Of a stretch of DNA of 42,005 nucleotides, positions 35,327 through 42,005 are shown in pieces. The stretch lies in contig JACZSK010000013.1 of assembly GCA_022574255.1 (NCBI GenBank), positions 1 through 42,005 of the forward strand, written 5' to 3'. The notes beneath the pieces are model-generated. The model was not told where the DNA came from, searched no databases, and saw only the letters and a program-made list of their open reading frames with translations. The stretch is from Pseudomonadota bacterium (lineage in GTDB: Bacteria > Pseudomonadota > Alphaproteobacteria > Sphingomonadales > SMXR01). A program made the position numbers and the translations under genes. Position 1 is the first letter of the stretch, and each line of letters starts with the position of its first letter.

Positions 35327-37546
35327 TCAGCCCAGATGTTTCAGGCTGATCCTGAAGTTGATCGAACTTCCCGAAACAATATCACGATCCTGGGTAAAAC
35401 TCTTGCGCCAAGCCAAGCTGACCTCAAGGCACTCGTCCCTATACAGAAGCCCGGCGCCATGTGCAACGCCTGTGCGCCCGGCGGTCAGGTCCTGGGTAAC
35501 ATTTCCAAACAAGGTCCAGTTGCCTTTGATGCGAAATTCACCGGTGATGCGAATTTCTTCGCGGTCTTCCAGGCCTTCAGCCTGCCTGTCGCGATTGAGC
35601 TGGAAATAGCCGACCGTTATGCGGTGCCGGTCCGTGCCAACGGTGGCGTCGATCTCGTTTCGGCGAACGGCGAGGCTGTGTTTGTCCAGGCGAAAACGAT
35701 GCGCAATGGCGATAAGGCCTTCGATTGAGATATCCCAGCGGCCCACGATGTCCGAAAATTTACCCGTCAGGCCGGTACCTTCAGGAAAAATCGGTGCATT
35801 GTCGTTGAAACGAATGCTTTGGCCGACCAGAACCTCCGAGGTGAATTTGCCCGAATAGAGGCCCCATCGGCCGCCGTAGGTGAGGCGCGAGCCGCCTTCC
35901 CAGCGATCGAGACCGGGAAAACGGTTATCGGAAAAAATATTTGCGTCGGTGAGTTCAAAGGTTCTGCTGTCTTCGTTTGGAATTTCCACCGGGTTGCCGC
36001 CATCGGGCGCCACAACCAGATTCAACAGCGGCTCGATCACCTGGTAGCTGTTCTTCCCCGGGCGCATGAACGGCCAGCTTGCCGAAGCCGTGAAATGCGG
36101 CAGCAGGCGGCCCTTGGCGCCGTCCTCGCCAGCGAAAGTCAGCAGATCGTTACGCGCCGAATTTCTTACAAAATACATGTCGCCCCTGAGGCCCGCGGAC
36201 AGTTTGATTACCTGTCCCATCGCGGTCGTGTAGGGCAGTTCCCAGGAGCTGCGCGCCGATAGGCGCCGGGTGTCCTGGCCGTCGGTGCGGTGCAGGGCCA
36301 GCGCGCTTATGTTGGCACGGATAACGTCCCCCCGGGCTCCCGGCTTGCCGACATAGTCAAATTGCATCAGGGGCAGGGGAAAACCGGTCAGTCCCTGATC
36401 GTCCTCCACGCGCAGGCCCTGGAACCACAGCGAGCGGACCGAGGCATAGGAGCGCCCGTAATAGCCCTCGGCGCGATAATCGCTGGTCAGCGTGTCCAGC
36501 CGGCTGAAACCGTAGCGCCGCAAATAGGTGTCGTCGCTGGCCAGCTGAAACTGATACACCGAGCGCCAGCGCTTTCCGTGGCGGAACTCGCCATTTGAAA
36601 AGAAATGACCCCGCAGTTCACGGCTGCCGGTCAGGGCGTTGTTGTCATCGCGCTCATCGACATAGGTGATGCTGCCGTCGGTGGTGATCTGCCCGAAGCC
36701 GAAATGGCGGCGATACTCGCCACGAAGGACAATGCCTTCCTTGGTTGTGATGATCGGCGTGATGGTGGCGTCGCTGGAGGGCGACAAGGCTATGTAATAA
36801 GGAATTGAGAAGGAAAAACCCAATTCCCGCCGGTGGTTCATCGAAGGCGTCAACAGGCCGCTTTCGCGTTTCACGGTGGGGTCGGGGTGCGAGAGGAAGG
36901 GCAGATAGGCGACCGGCAGGCCGAACATTTCCAGCACGGCATTCTTGTAATAAATGCGCTTCTTTTCCTGGTCATGGGTTATGCGCACTGCTTTAAGCTG
37001 CCACAGCGGCTTCTTGTTGGGCTTGGTTTCGCAAACCGTGCAGGGGGAATAGACCGCGTAATTCAGGGTTGTGCGACCGTCCGCGGTGCGTTCGCCGTCC
37101 CGTGCCGCCAGGCGCGACCCGTCTGTAAACATCAGCCGAACGCCGCGAATGAAACCCTCGCTCAGATCGTCGCTCAGTTCCACCTCGTCCAGCAACATGA
37201 CGTTGCCGCCCGGCTCGGTGATCCGGACATGCCCGGTGGCATGCACGATGCCGGTCCTCTGGCTGTATTCCACGCGGTCGGCGCTGAGGTAGTAACCCTG
37301 GTTGGAGATCAGAACATTGCCGGTGGCGACGACAATCTCCGTATCCTGGTCAAAGGTCATCTGGTCGGCGGTGAGATCAATGGCATCGGCGGAGACAGAG
37401 ACCGGCGTTTCGCCGGTGCCGGCGACGGCCCCCTCACTGGTCTCCTGGGCCGCGGCAGCCCATTGCCCGGCGGGCATCGCGGTCAGCAACGCGACCAGCG
37501 AGGCTGATTTCATAAAACCGCCGAGAATTATTTTTCTGGATGGCAT
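35327..37546 (-). CDS. lptD: LPS-assembly protein LptD
   Basis: A 739-residue outer-membrane LPS translocon. After a signal peptide comes an OstA-like jellyroll with repeated ITADQMTFDQDT, VVATGNVLISNQGYYLSADRV and GIVHATGHVRITEP units (residues 55-125). A CTVC pair near residue 170 fits the N-terminal disulfide cysteines. The barrel begins around LPVAYLPFLSHPDPTVKRE near 215 and runs to a C-terminal Leu-Gly. Two starts are possible, 37546 and the in-frame ATG at 37513; the second gives a more standard signal peptide. LptF and lptG, its usual upstream neighbours, are not present. Confidence 0.94.
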   Translation of the reverse strand: MPSRKIILGGFMKSASLVALLTAMPAGQWAAAAQETSEGAVAGTGETPVSVSADAIDLTADQMTFDQDTEIVVATGNVLISNQGYYLSADRVEYSQRTGIVHATGHVRITEPGGNVMLLDEVELSDDLSEGFIRGVRLMFTDGSRLAARDGERTADGRTTLNYAVYSPCTVCETKPNKKPLWQLKAVRITHDQEKKRIYYKNAVLEMFGLPVAYLPFLSHPDPTVKRESGLLTPSMNHRRELGFSFSIPYYIALSPSSDATITPIITTKEGIVLRGEYRRHFGFGQITTDGSITYVDERDDNNALTGSRELRGHFFSNGEFRHGKRWRSVYQFQLASDDTYLRRYGFSRLDTLTSDYRAEGYYGRSYASVRSLWFQGLRVEDDQGLTGFPLPLMQFDYVGKPGARGDVIRANISALALHRTDGQDTRRLSARSSWELPYTTAMGQVIKLSAGLRGDMYFVRNSARNDLLTFAGEDGAKGRLLPHFTASASWPFMRPGKNSYQVIEPLLNLVVAPDGGNPVEIPNEDSRTFELTDANIFSDNRFPGLDRWEGGSRLTYGGRWGLYSGKFTSEVLVGQSIRFNDNAPIFPEGTGLTGKFSDIVGRWDISIEGLIAIAHRFRLDKHSLAVRRNEIDATVGTDRHRITVGYFQLNRDRQAEGLEDREEIRITGEFRIKGNWTLFGNVTQDLTAGRTGVAHGAGLLYRDECLEVSLAWRKSFTQDRDIVSGSSINFRISLKHLG

Positions 37547-37728
37547 AAGAACTTCGGGTGATTGCGCCGGTGGGCGCCTTTATTCCGGCGGCCCGATACA
37601 TCGAGGTTGATACCCTTTGGCTGGGCGTGATGCAATGATGGACACCACAAAAAGATGGCTGTATTACGGCGCAGTAATCGGCACTTTTCCAGCGCGTCAG
37701 AGGGCGCCAAGGGAATGCCGCCCCTGAA

Positions 37729-37754
37729 CGGCCAATAACACCGGCCAATGACAC
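37729..37754. repeat. 13-bp direct repeat upstream of pepA
   Basis: CGGCCAATAACAC is followed directly by CGGCCAATGACAC, one mismatch, and then CGG. It lies 30 bases before the pepA start. The rest of the 237-base divergent gap 37547-37783 shows no gene I can recognise. Confidence 0.7.
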
Positions 37755-37783
37755 CGGCAAACAGTCACGAGAAAGAAAACACT

Positions 37784-39286
37784 ATGAAAATCACTTTTGC
37801 CGAGCCCGGCAGGCCAAAGGATGGCGCGGTATGCGTGCTGGCAGTAAAAGGCGCGAAGCTTCTGCCCTCCGCCAGGAAGCTTGACCAGTCGATCGACGGC
37901 GGGCTGACCCGCGCCGTCGAGGGCAGCCGCTTCAAGGGCAAGCGGGGCGAAATACTGGAAATTCTGTCGCCGGGGAAAACCGGGCTGTCGCGGCTGTTGC
38001 TGATTGGTCTGGGCGACCCGAAAACGCTGACCGAACGCAACCTGGAAGAGGCCTTTGGCGGCCTCATGGCAAAATTACTGGCGTCCGGCGAGAAAAAGCT
38101 TTCCGTGGTCCTTGATGTGATCGGCGGCATGGGTGTGTCGCCGCCAAGCGCCGCGTCACATATTGCCGAGGGGCTGCTGATCCGCAGCTACCGCTTCGAC
38201 AAATATCGCACCAAGGAACCACAGGAAAAAAAGCCCAGCCTGAAGGAAATTGTGGTTCACACCAAGAGCCCCGGCGACGCGAGGAAGCTGTTTGGAACGG
38301 CAAAAAAGGTCATCGAGGGTCTGTTCCTGACCCGCGACCTGATCAGCGAGCCGGCCAACGTGGTGCATCCGGAAAGTTTCGCGGCCCGCATCAAGGAGCT
38401 GGAAGCCGACGGGCTGGAAGTCGAGATACTGGGCGAAAAGAAGCTTGAGAAAATTGGTATGCGGGCGCTGCTGGGCGTCGGGCAGGGCAGCGCCTATGAA
38501 TCCCATGTCGCCATCATGCGCTGGAACGGCGCACCCAGGGGCACAGACAAACAGCCGCTGGCCTTTGTCGGCAAGGGCGTGACGTTCGATACCGGCGGCA
38601 TCAGCCTGAAGCCCGGCGAGGGCATGGAAGAAATGAAATGGGACATGGGGGGTGCCGGTATCGTGGTCGGCGCCATGAAGGCGCTGGCCCGGCGCAAGGC
38701 CAGGGCGAACGTGATCGGGATTGTCGGCCTGGTGGAAAACATGCCGTCCAGCACCGCCCAGCGGCCCGGTGACGTGGTTAAATCGCTGTCCGGACAGACT
38801 ATCGAAATCATCAACACCGACGCCGAGGGGCGTCTCGTGCTGGCTGATTTGCTGTGGTATTGTCAGGATCGTTTCAAGCCCAGCGCCATGATTGACCTGG
38901 CGACCTTGACCGGGGCCATGCTGGTTACCTTTGGCCGCGAGGAATACGCCGGCTATTTCACCGACGATGAAGAAATTTCGGACCGTCTGTTCAAGGCCGG
39001 TGACAAGACCGGCGACAAGCTGTGGCGGCTGCCGCTGGCCGCGGCCTACGACCGGATGATCGATACACCCATTGCCGATATGAAAAATATCGGGGGCAGA
39101 ATGGCCGGCTCGATTACCGCCGCGCAATTCCTGAAGCGCTTCACCAACAAGACGCCCTGGGCCCACATCGACGTGGCGGGCATGGTCTGGGCGTTGAAGG
39201 ACAATAAATTATGGGCCAAGGGCGCCACCGGCTATGGCGTGCGGCTGCTCGACCGGTTTGTGGCCGATAATTACGAAAGCAAGTGA
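37784..39286 (+). CDS. pepA: Cytosol (leucyl) aminopeptidase
   Basis: A 500-residue M17 aminopeptidase. The C-terminal catalytic domain has metal ligands in VGKGVTFDTGGISLKP near residue 265, KWDMGGAG near 285 and the signature NTDAEGRLVLAD near 347. DLATLTGAM, GDKLWRLPL and the closing AHIDVAGMVW follow. The frame extends to 37748, but ATG 37784 with GAGAAAG upstream begins the family N-terminal domain. HolC follows after ten bases. PepA beside holC is a widespread proteobacterial pair. Confidence 0.96.
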   Translation: MKITFAEPGRPKDGAVCVLAVKGAKLLPSARKLDQSIDGGLTRAVEGSRFKGKRGEILEILSPGKTGLSRLLLIGLGDPKTLTERNLEEAFGGLMAKLLASGEKKLSVVLDVIGGMGVSPPSAASHIAEGLLIRSYRFDKYRTKEPQEKKPSLKEIVVHTKSPGDARKLFGTAKKVIEGLFLTRDLISEPANVVHPESFAARIKELEADGLEVEILGEKKLEKIGMRALLGVGQGSAYESHVAIMRWNGAPRGTDKQPLAFVGKGVTFDTGGISLKPGEGMEEMKWDMGGAGIVVGAMKALARRKARANVIGIVGLVENMPSSTAQRPGDVVKSLSGQTIEIINTDAEGRLVLADLLWYCQDRFKPSAMIDLATLTGAMLVTFGREEYAGYFTDDEEISDRLFKAGDKTGDKLWRLPLAAAYDRMIDTPIADMKNIGGRMAGSITAAQFLKRFTNKTPWAHIDVAGMVWALKDNKLWAKGATGYGVRLLDRFVADNYESK

Positions 39287-39296
39287 CCGGAGTCTC

Positions 39297-39746
39297 ATGA
39301 GCGAAGTCAGTTTTTATCAGCTTCACCTCCAGCCGCTGGAGGTTGCCCTGCCCAAACTGCTGGCGCGGGTGCTGGAGGCGGGGCTGCGTGCGGTCATCCG
39401 CGTTGCCAGCAAGGAGCGGCTGGACAGCCTGGATCAGGCGCTGTGGAGCGAAGACCCGGATTCGTTCCTGGCCCATGGCACCAGGGATACGCCGCAGCCG
39501 GAAAACCAGCCCATTTACCTGACCCTGGAAGAGGATAATCCGGGTGGTGCCAGCGTGCTGGTTCTGGTCGAAGGCCGCACCGCCAGTGACCTGACCGGCT
39601 ATGAGCGCTGCCTCTATATGTTTGACGGCCGTTCGGAAGACCTGAAAAAAGAGGCCCGCCAGCATTGGCAGGAATTCAAGGACGCCGGGCATGACGTCGC
39701 CTATTGGCAGCAGACCGAGGCGGGCGGTTGGGAAAAGAAGGACTGA
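39297..39746 (+). CDS. holC: DNA polymerase III chi subunit
   Basis: A 149-residue HolC, the clamp-loader-associated subunit that binds SSB. Start MSEVSFYQLHLQPLE, then LPKLLARVLEAGLRAVI, LDQALWSEDPDSFLAHG near residue 50 and the C-terminal RHWQEFKDAGHDVAYWQQ-like end fit the family. ATG 39297 is preceded by GGAG at seven bases; the open frame further upstream lies inside pepA and is ignored. It is probably cotranscribed with pepA. Confidence 0.92.
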   Translation: MSEVSFYQLHLQPLEVALPKLLARVLEAGLRAVIRVASKERLDSLDQALWSEDPDSFLAHGTRDTPQPENQPIYLTLEEDNPGGASVLVLVEGRTASDLTGYERCLYMFDGRSEDLKKEARQHWQEFKDAGHDVAYWQQTEAGGWEKKD

Positions 39747-39767
39747 CAATCACCGGGGAAACAACGG

Positions 39768-39796
39768 CTTGCAGTTGCGCTCCGAACTCTCTATAA
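39768..39796 (+). promoter_or_regulatory. Promoter of ndk
   Basis: CTTGCA (39768-39773), exactly 17 bases and CTATAA (39791-39796) lie in the holC-ndk gap. Start of transcription would be near 39803, giving a leader of about 36 bases that includes the AAGGA ribosome site. Confidence 0.6.
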
Positions 39797-39838
39797 GCCG
39801 CCGAAATCCTGGTAATAAACTCCGAAGGAATCAGTTTC

Positions 39839-40261
39839 ATGGCCCTCGAGCGCACCTTCTCGATCATCAAGCCCGACGCAACACGCCGCAATCTCACCGG
39901 CGCCATCAACGCCATGCTGGAGGAGGCCGGCCTCAGGATCATCGCGCAGAGGCGCATCCGCATGACCCGCCAGCAGGCCGAGACCTTTTATGAAGTGCAC
40001 AAGGAGCGGCCGTTTTACGGCGATCTGGTTACCTTCATGACCTCCGGCCCGGTGGTGGTTCAGGTGCTGGAGGGCGAGGACGCCGTGGCGCTGAACCGCC
40101 GTGTCATGGGCGCCACCAACCCCGAAGAGGCCGACGAGGGCACCATCCGCAAGACCCATGCCGAATCGCTTGAGGCCAACTCGGCGCATGGTTCCGACAG
40201 CGCCGAAAACGCGGCCATTGAAATAGCGCAGTTCTTTTCGGATGACCAGATCGTCGGTTAG
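39839..40261 (+). CDS. ndk: Nucleoside diphosphate kinase
   Basis: A 140-residue enzyme that makes NTPs and dNTPs from diphosphates through a phosphohistidine. [14 protein letters not shown] opens the fold, [18 protein letters not shown] is near residue 57, and the phosphorylated His117 is in [17 protein letters not shown] precedes ATG 39839. Only six bases separate its stop from the converging purN stop, with no hairpin visible. Confidence 0.97.
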   Translation: MALERTFSIIKPDATRRNLTGAINAMLEEAGLRIIAQRRIRMTRQQAETFYEVHKERPFYGDLVTFMTSGPVVVQVLEGEDAVALNRRVMGATNPEEADEGTIRKTHAESLEANSAHGSDSAENAAIEIAQFFSDDQIVG

Positions 40262-40267
40262 GCCGGA

Positions 40268-40924
40268 TTAACTCTCCACCGGCGGGTTGATGATGCCGGC
40301 CGCTGCTTTCTTTCCTTCCTTCACGCGCACCACATTGCCGGCAACGCGGGCCTGGCCTTTTGCGATCAGGCGCACCGCTTCCGGGTAAATCCGGTGCTCG
40401 TATTTGAGCACCCGGGCGGCCATGCGGGCTGGCGTATCGTCGGGCAGCACCCGTATGGCGGCCTGGATAATAATCGGGCCATCGTCCATTTCCGGCCGCA
40501 CGAAGTGAACTGTGCAGCCGGTGAAGCGCACGCCCGCTTCCAATACGCGCTCATGGGTGTGTAGCCCCTTAAAGGCGGGCAGCAGGGAAGGGTGGACATT
40601 GACCAGCCGGTCACGCCAGCGATTGACGAATCCCGTATTCAACAGCCGCATGAAACCGGCCAGGCAGACCAGCTCCACCCCGGCGTCTTTCAACGTCTTG
40701 TGCAGGGCGCGCTCAAAGCTGTCGCGGTCGGCGAACGCCTTGTGGTCGACCACCGCGGTTGGAATACCGGCTTTCGCGGCGAATTTCAGCCCTGCCGCAT
40801 CGGGGTCGTTTGAAATGACGATGGCGACGCGGGCCGGGAACCGGGCGCCCCGGCAGGCCTTGACCAGGGCCCGCATATTGCTGCCCCGCCCGGAAACCAG
40901 AATGCCCAGCGTCAGCTTCGCCAT
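40268..40924 (-). CDS. purN: Phosphoribosylglycinamide formyltransferase
   Basis: A 218-residue GAR transformylase using 10-formyl-tetrahydrofolate in de novo purine synthesis. LGILVSGRGSNMRALV is the phosphate-binding N-terminus. LAGFMRLL near residue 88, NVHPSLLPAFKG near 109 (catalytic Asn and His) and DDGPIIIQAAI near 145 (catalytic Asp) are in order. The start codon overlaps the purM stop by one base (TAATG). Confidence 0.96.
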   Translation of the reverse strand: MAKLTLGILVSGRGSNMRALVKACRGARFPARVAIVISNDPDAAGLKFAAKAGIPTAVVDHKAFADRDSFERALHKTLKDAGVELVCLAGFMRLLNTGFVNRWRDRLVNVHPSLLPAFKGLHTHERVLEAGVRFTGCTVHFVRPEMDDGPIIIQAAIRVLPDDTPARMAARVLKYEHRIYPEAVRLIAKGQARVAGNVVRVKEGKKAAAGIINPPVES

Positions 40925-42005
40925 TACGCTTTTGTTTCACCGGAGGAGACCGACCATGCGGCGTCATAGCCCCAGCCGCCGTTCGCCGATGAAACCCGGG
41001 CGCTTGCAGCTCCGTCTCCAGCGACAATTTCGCCAATGCGCATAACAGTCTCGCCGGCTTCGGTGAGCAATGCAGCGACCGCGTCGGCGTTGCCGGCGCT
41101 GGTCACCACCGCCATGCCGATACCGCAATTGAAGGTGCGGATCATCTCACGGGGGGCAAGATTGCCGAGCCCGCGCAGGCTGGCGAAAAGCGAGGGCAGG
41201 GACCAGGCATCGGCGTCAATTTCGGCGGTCAGCCCAGGAGGCAAAATGCGTGGCAGATTATCGACCAGCCCGCCGCCGGTAATATGCGCTAGGCCCTTTA
41301 CATGGCCGGTGCGCACCGCCGCCAGGCAGCTTTTCACATAGATTTTGGTTGGCGTCAGCAGCGCTTCCGCGACACTCACTTCATCGGAATTATCCAATTT
41401 ATCCGAATAGCTTATGTTGTTTCCCTCAAGTATTTTCCGGACCAGCGAAAAGCCATTGGAATGGAGGCCGCTGGACGCCAGGCCGAGGACAACGTCACCG
41501 GCGGTGATGTCCGAGCCGTCCAGCAGTCTGCCGCGCTCCGCCGCGCCGACGGCAAATCCCGCCAGGTCATAATCGCCGCCCGCATACATGCCGGGCATTT
41601 CAGCGGTTTCCCCGCCGATCAGCGCGCATCCGGCCTGTCGGCAGCCTTCCGCGATGCCGGATATCACTTCAGCGCCCGCTTCCAGCGACAATTTTCCGGT
41701 GGCGTAATAATCGAGAAAGAAAAGCGGTTCCGCTCCCTGCACCACAAGATCGTTGACGCACATGGCGACCAGGTCGATGCCGACCGTGTCGTGCTTGCCC
41801 GTGGCGATGGCCAGTTTCAGCTTGGTGCCGACGCCGTCGGTGGCAGCCACCAGAATGGGGTCGGTGTAGCCCGCTGCCTTGAGGTCAAACAGGCCGCCGA
41901 AACCGCCAAGCTCGGCATCGGTTCCACTGCGCGCCGTTGATGCCGCCAGGGGCTTGATGGCCTGAACAAGTGCCTCACCGGCATCGATATCAACGCCGGC
42001 ATCAC
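40924..42005 (-). CDS. purM: Phosphoribosylformylglycinamidine cyclo-ligase, 5' end outside window
   Basis: The C-terminal 360 codons of AIR synthetase, which closes the imidazole ring with ATP. The frame is open to the right edge and reads [20 protein letters not shown], then [45 protein letters not shown] in part and [13 protein letters not shown]. Only some ten N-terminal residues are missing, so the start lies just beyond 42005. It is translationally coupled to purN, the order purM-purN being standard. Confidence 0.95.
   Translation of the reverse strand, partial: DAGVDIDAGEALVQAIKPLAASTARSGTDAELGGFGGLFDLKAAGYTDPILVAATDGVGTKLKLAIATGKHDTVGIDLVAMCVNDLVVQGAEPLFFLDYYATGKLSLEAGAEVISGIAEGCRQAGCALIGGETAEMPGMYAGGDYDLAGFAVGAAERGRLLDGSDITAGDVVLGLASSGLHSNGFSLVRKILEGNNISYSDKLDNSDEVSVAEALLTPTKIYVKSCLAAVRTGHVKGLAHITGGGLVDNLPRILPPGLTAEIDADAWSLPSLFASLRGLGNLAPREMIRTFNCGIGMAVVTSAGNADAVAALLTEAGETVMRIGEIVAGDGAASARVSSANGGWGYDAAWSVSSGETKA

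Noticed and set aside
37434-37760. A minus-strand 108-codon frame over the lptD 5' end as an lptG remnant
   Set aside because: About a third of it is lptD read in another frame, and the intergenic part shows no hydrophobic segments or LptF/G motifs.

Overview
The window is a gene-dense stretch of chromosomal housekeeping DNA from an alphaproteobacterium, most likely a Rhodospirillales-like lineage. G+C is high, around 60 percent by eye. The gene orders rpsF-rpsR-rplI-dnaB-alr-radA-cvpA-purF, fabD-fabG-acpP-fabF-mltG-yicC-gmk and rsmA-pdxA-surA-lptD/pepA-holC-ndk are alphaproteobacterial. Several promoters fit an alphaproteobacterial CTTG(A/C)-N17-TATA pattern. No mobile element, integrase, CRISPR array, rRNA or phage gene was seen.

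Layout. (1) Positions 1-292 hold an open minus-strand reading frame of lower G+C that looks like a piece of an AAA-type ATPase cut off against the next gene. (2) 293-2053: an acyl-CoA dehydrogenase, a 500-base spacer with one doubtful small membrane ORF, and tRNA-Gln(CTG), all on the minus strand. (3) 2235-13828, plus strand: ppx, rlmE, guaB, rsmB-like, a TPR lipid-free secreted protein, guaA, panB, a YfgM-like membrane TPR protein, bamB and der. (4) 14021-24438, minus strand, read right to left: rpsF, rpsR, rplI, dnaB, alr, mlaE, mlaF, radA, cvpA, purF and a short-chain dehydrogenase, with many 1-4 base overlaps. (5) 24751-29336, plus strand: fabD, fabG, acpP, fabF, mltG. (6) A palindromic repeat block and a minus-strand SDR gene, then yicC and gmk (plus). 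(7) 32065-37546, minus strand, read right to left: lptD, surA, pdxA, rsmA. (8) pepA, holC, ndk (plus), then purN and the 5'-truncated purM (minus) at the right edge.

How the genes work together. Purine synthesis is strongly represented: purF, purM and purN act in the de novo route, and guaB, guaA, gmk and ndk take IMP to GTP. A second theme is envelope construction: lptD, surA, bamB, mlaE/mlaF, mltG and alr. A third is type II fatty-acid synthesis (fabD, fabG, acpP, fabF). Ribosome parts and rRNA modification (S6, S18, L9, RlmE, RsmB, RsmA, Der) are spread among them.

I did not find a convincing new biological system here. The points most worth a second look are: the truncated ATPase-like frame at the left edge; the apparent absence of lptF and lptG between pepA and lptD; the low-complexity tails on all three ribosomal proteins of the rpsF operon; the SDR gene whose only start that keeps the Rossmann motif is ATT; an inverted repeat exactly inside the yicC promoter spacer; and two intergenic blocks sharing a dispersed palindromic repeat.
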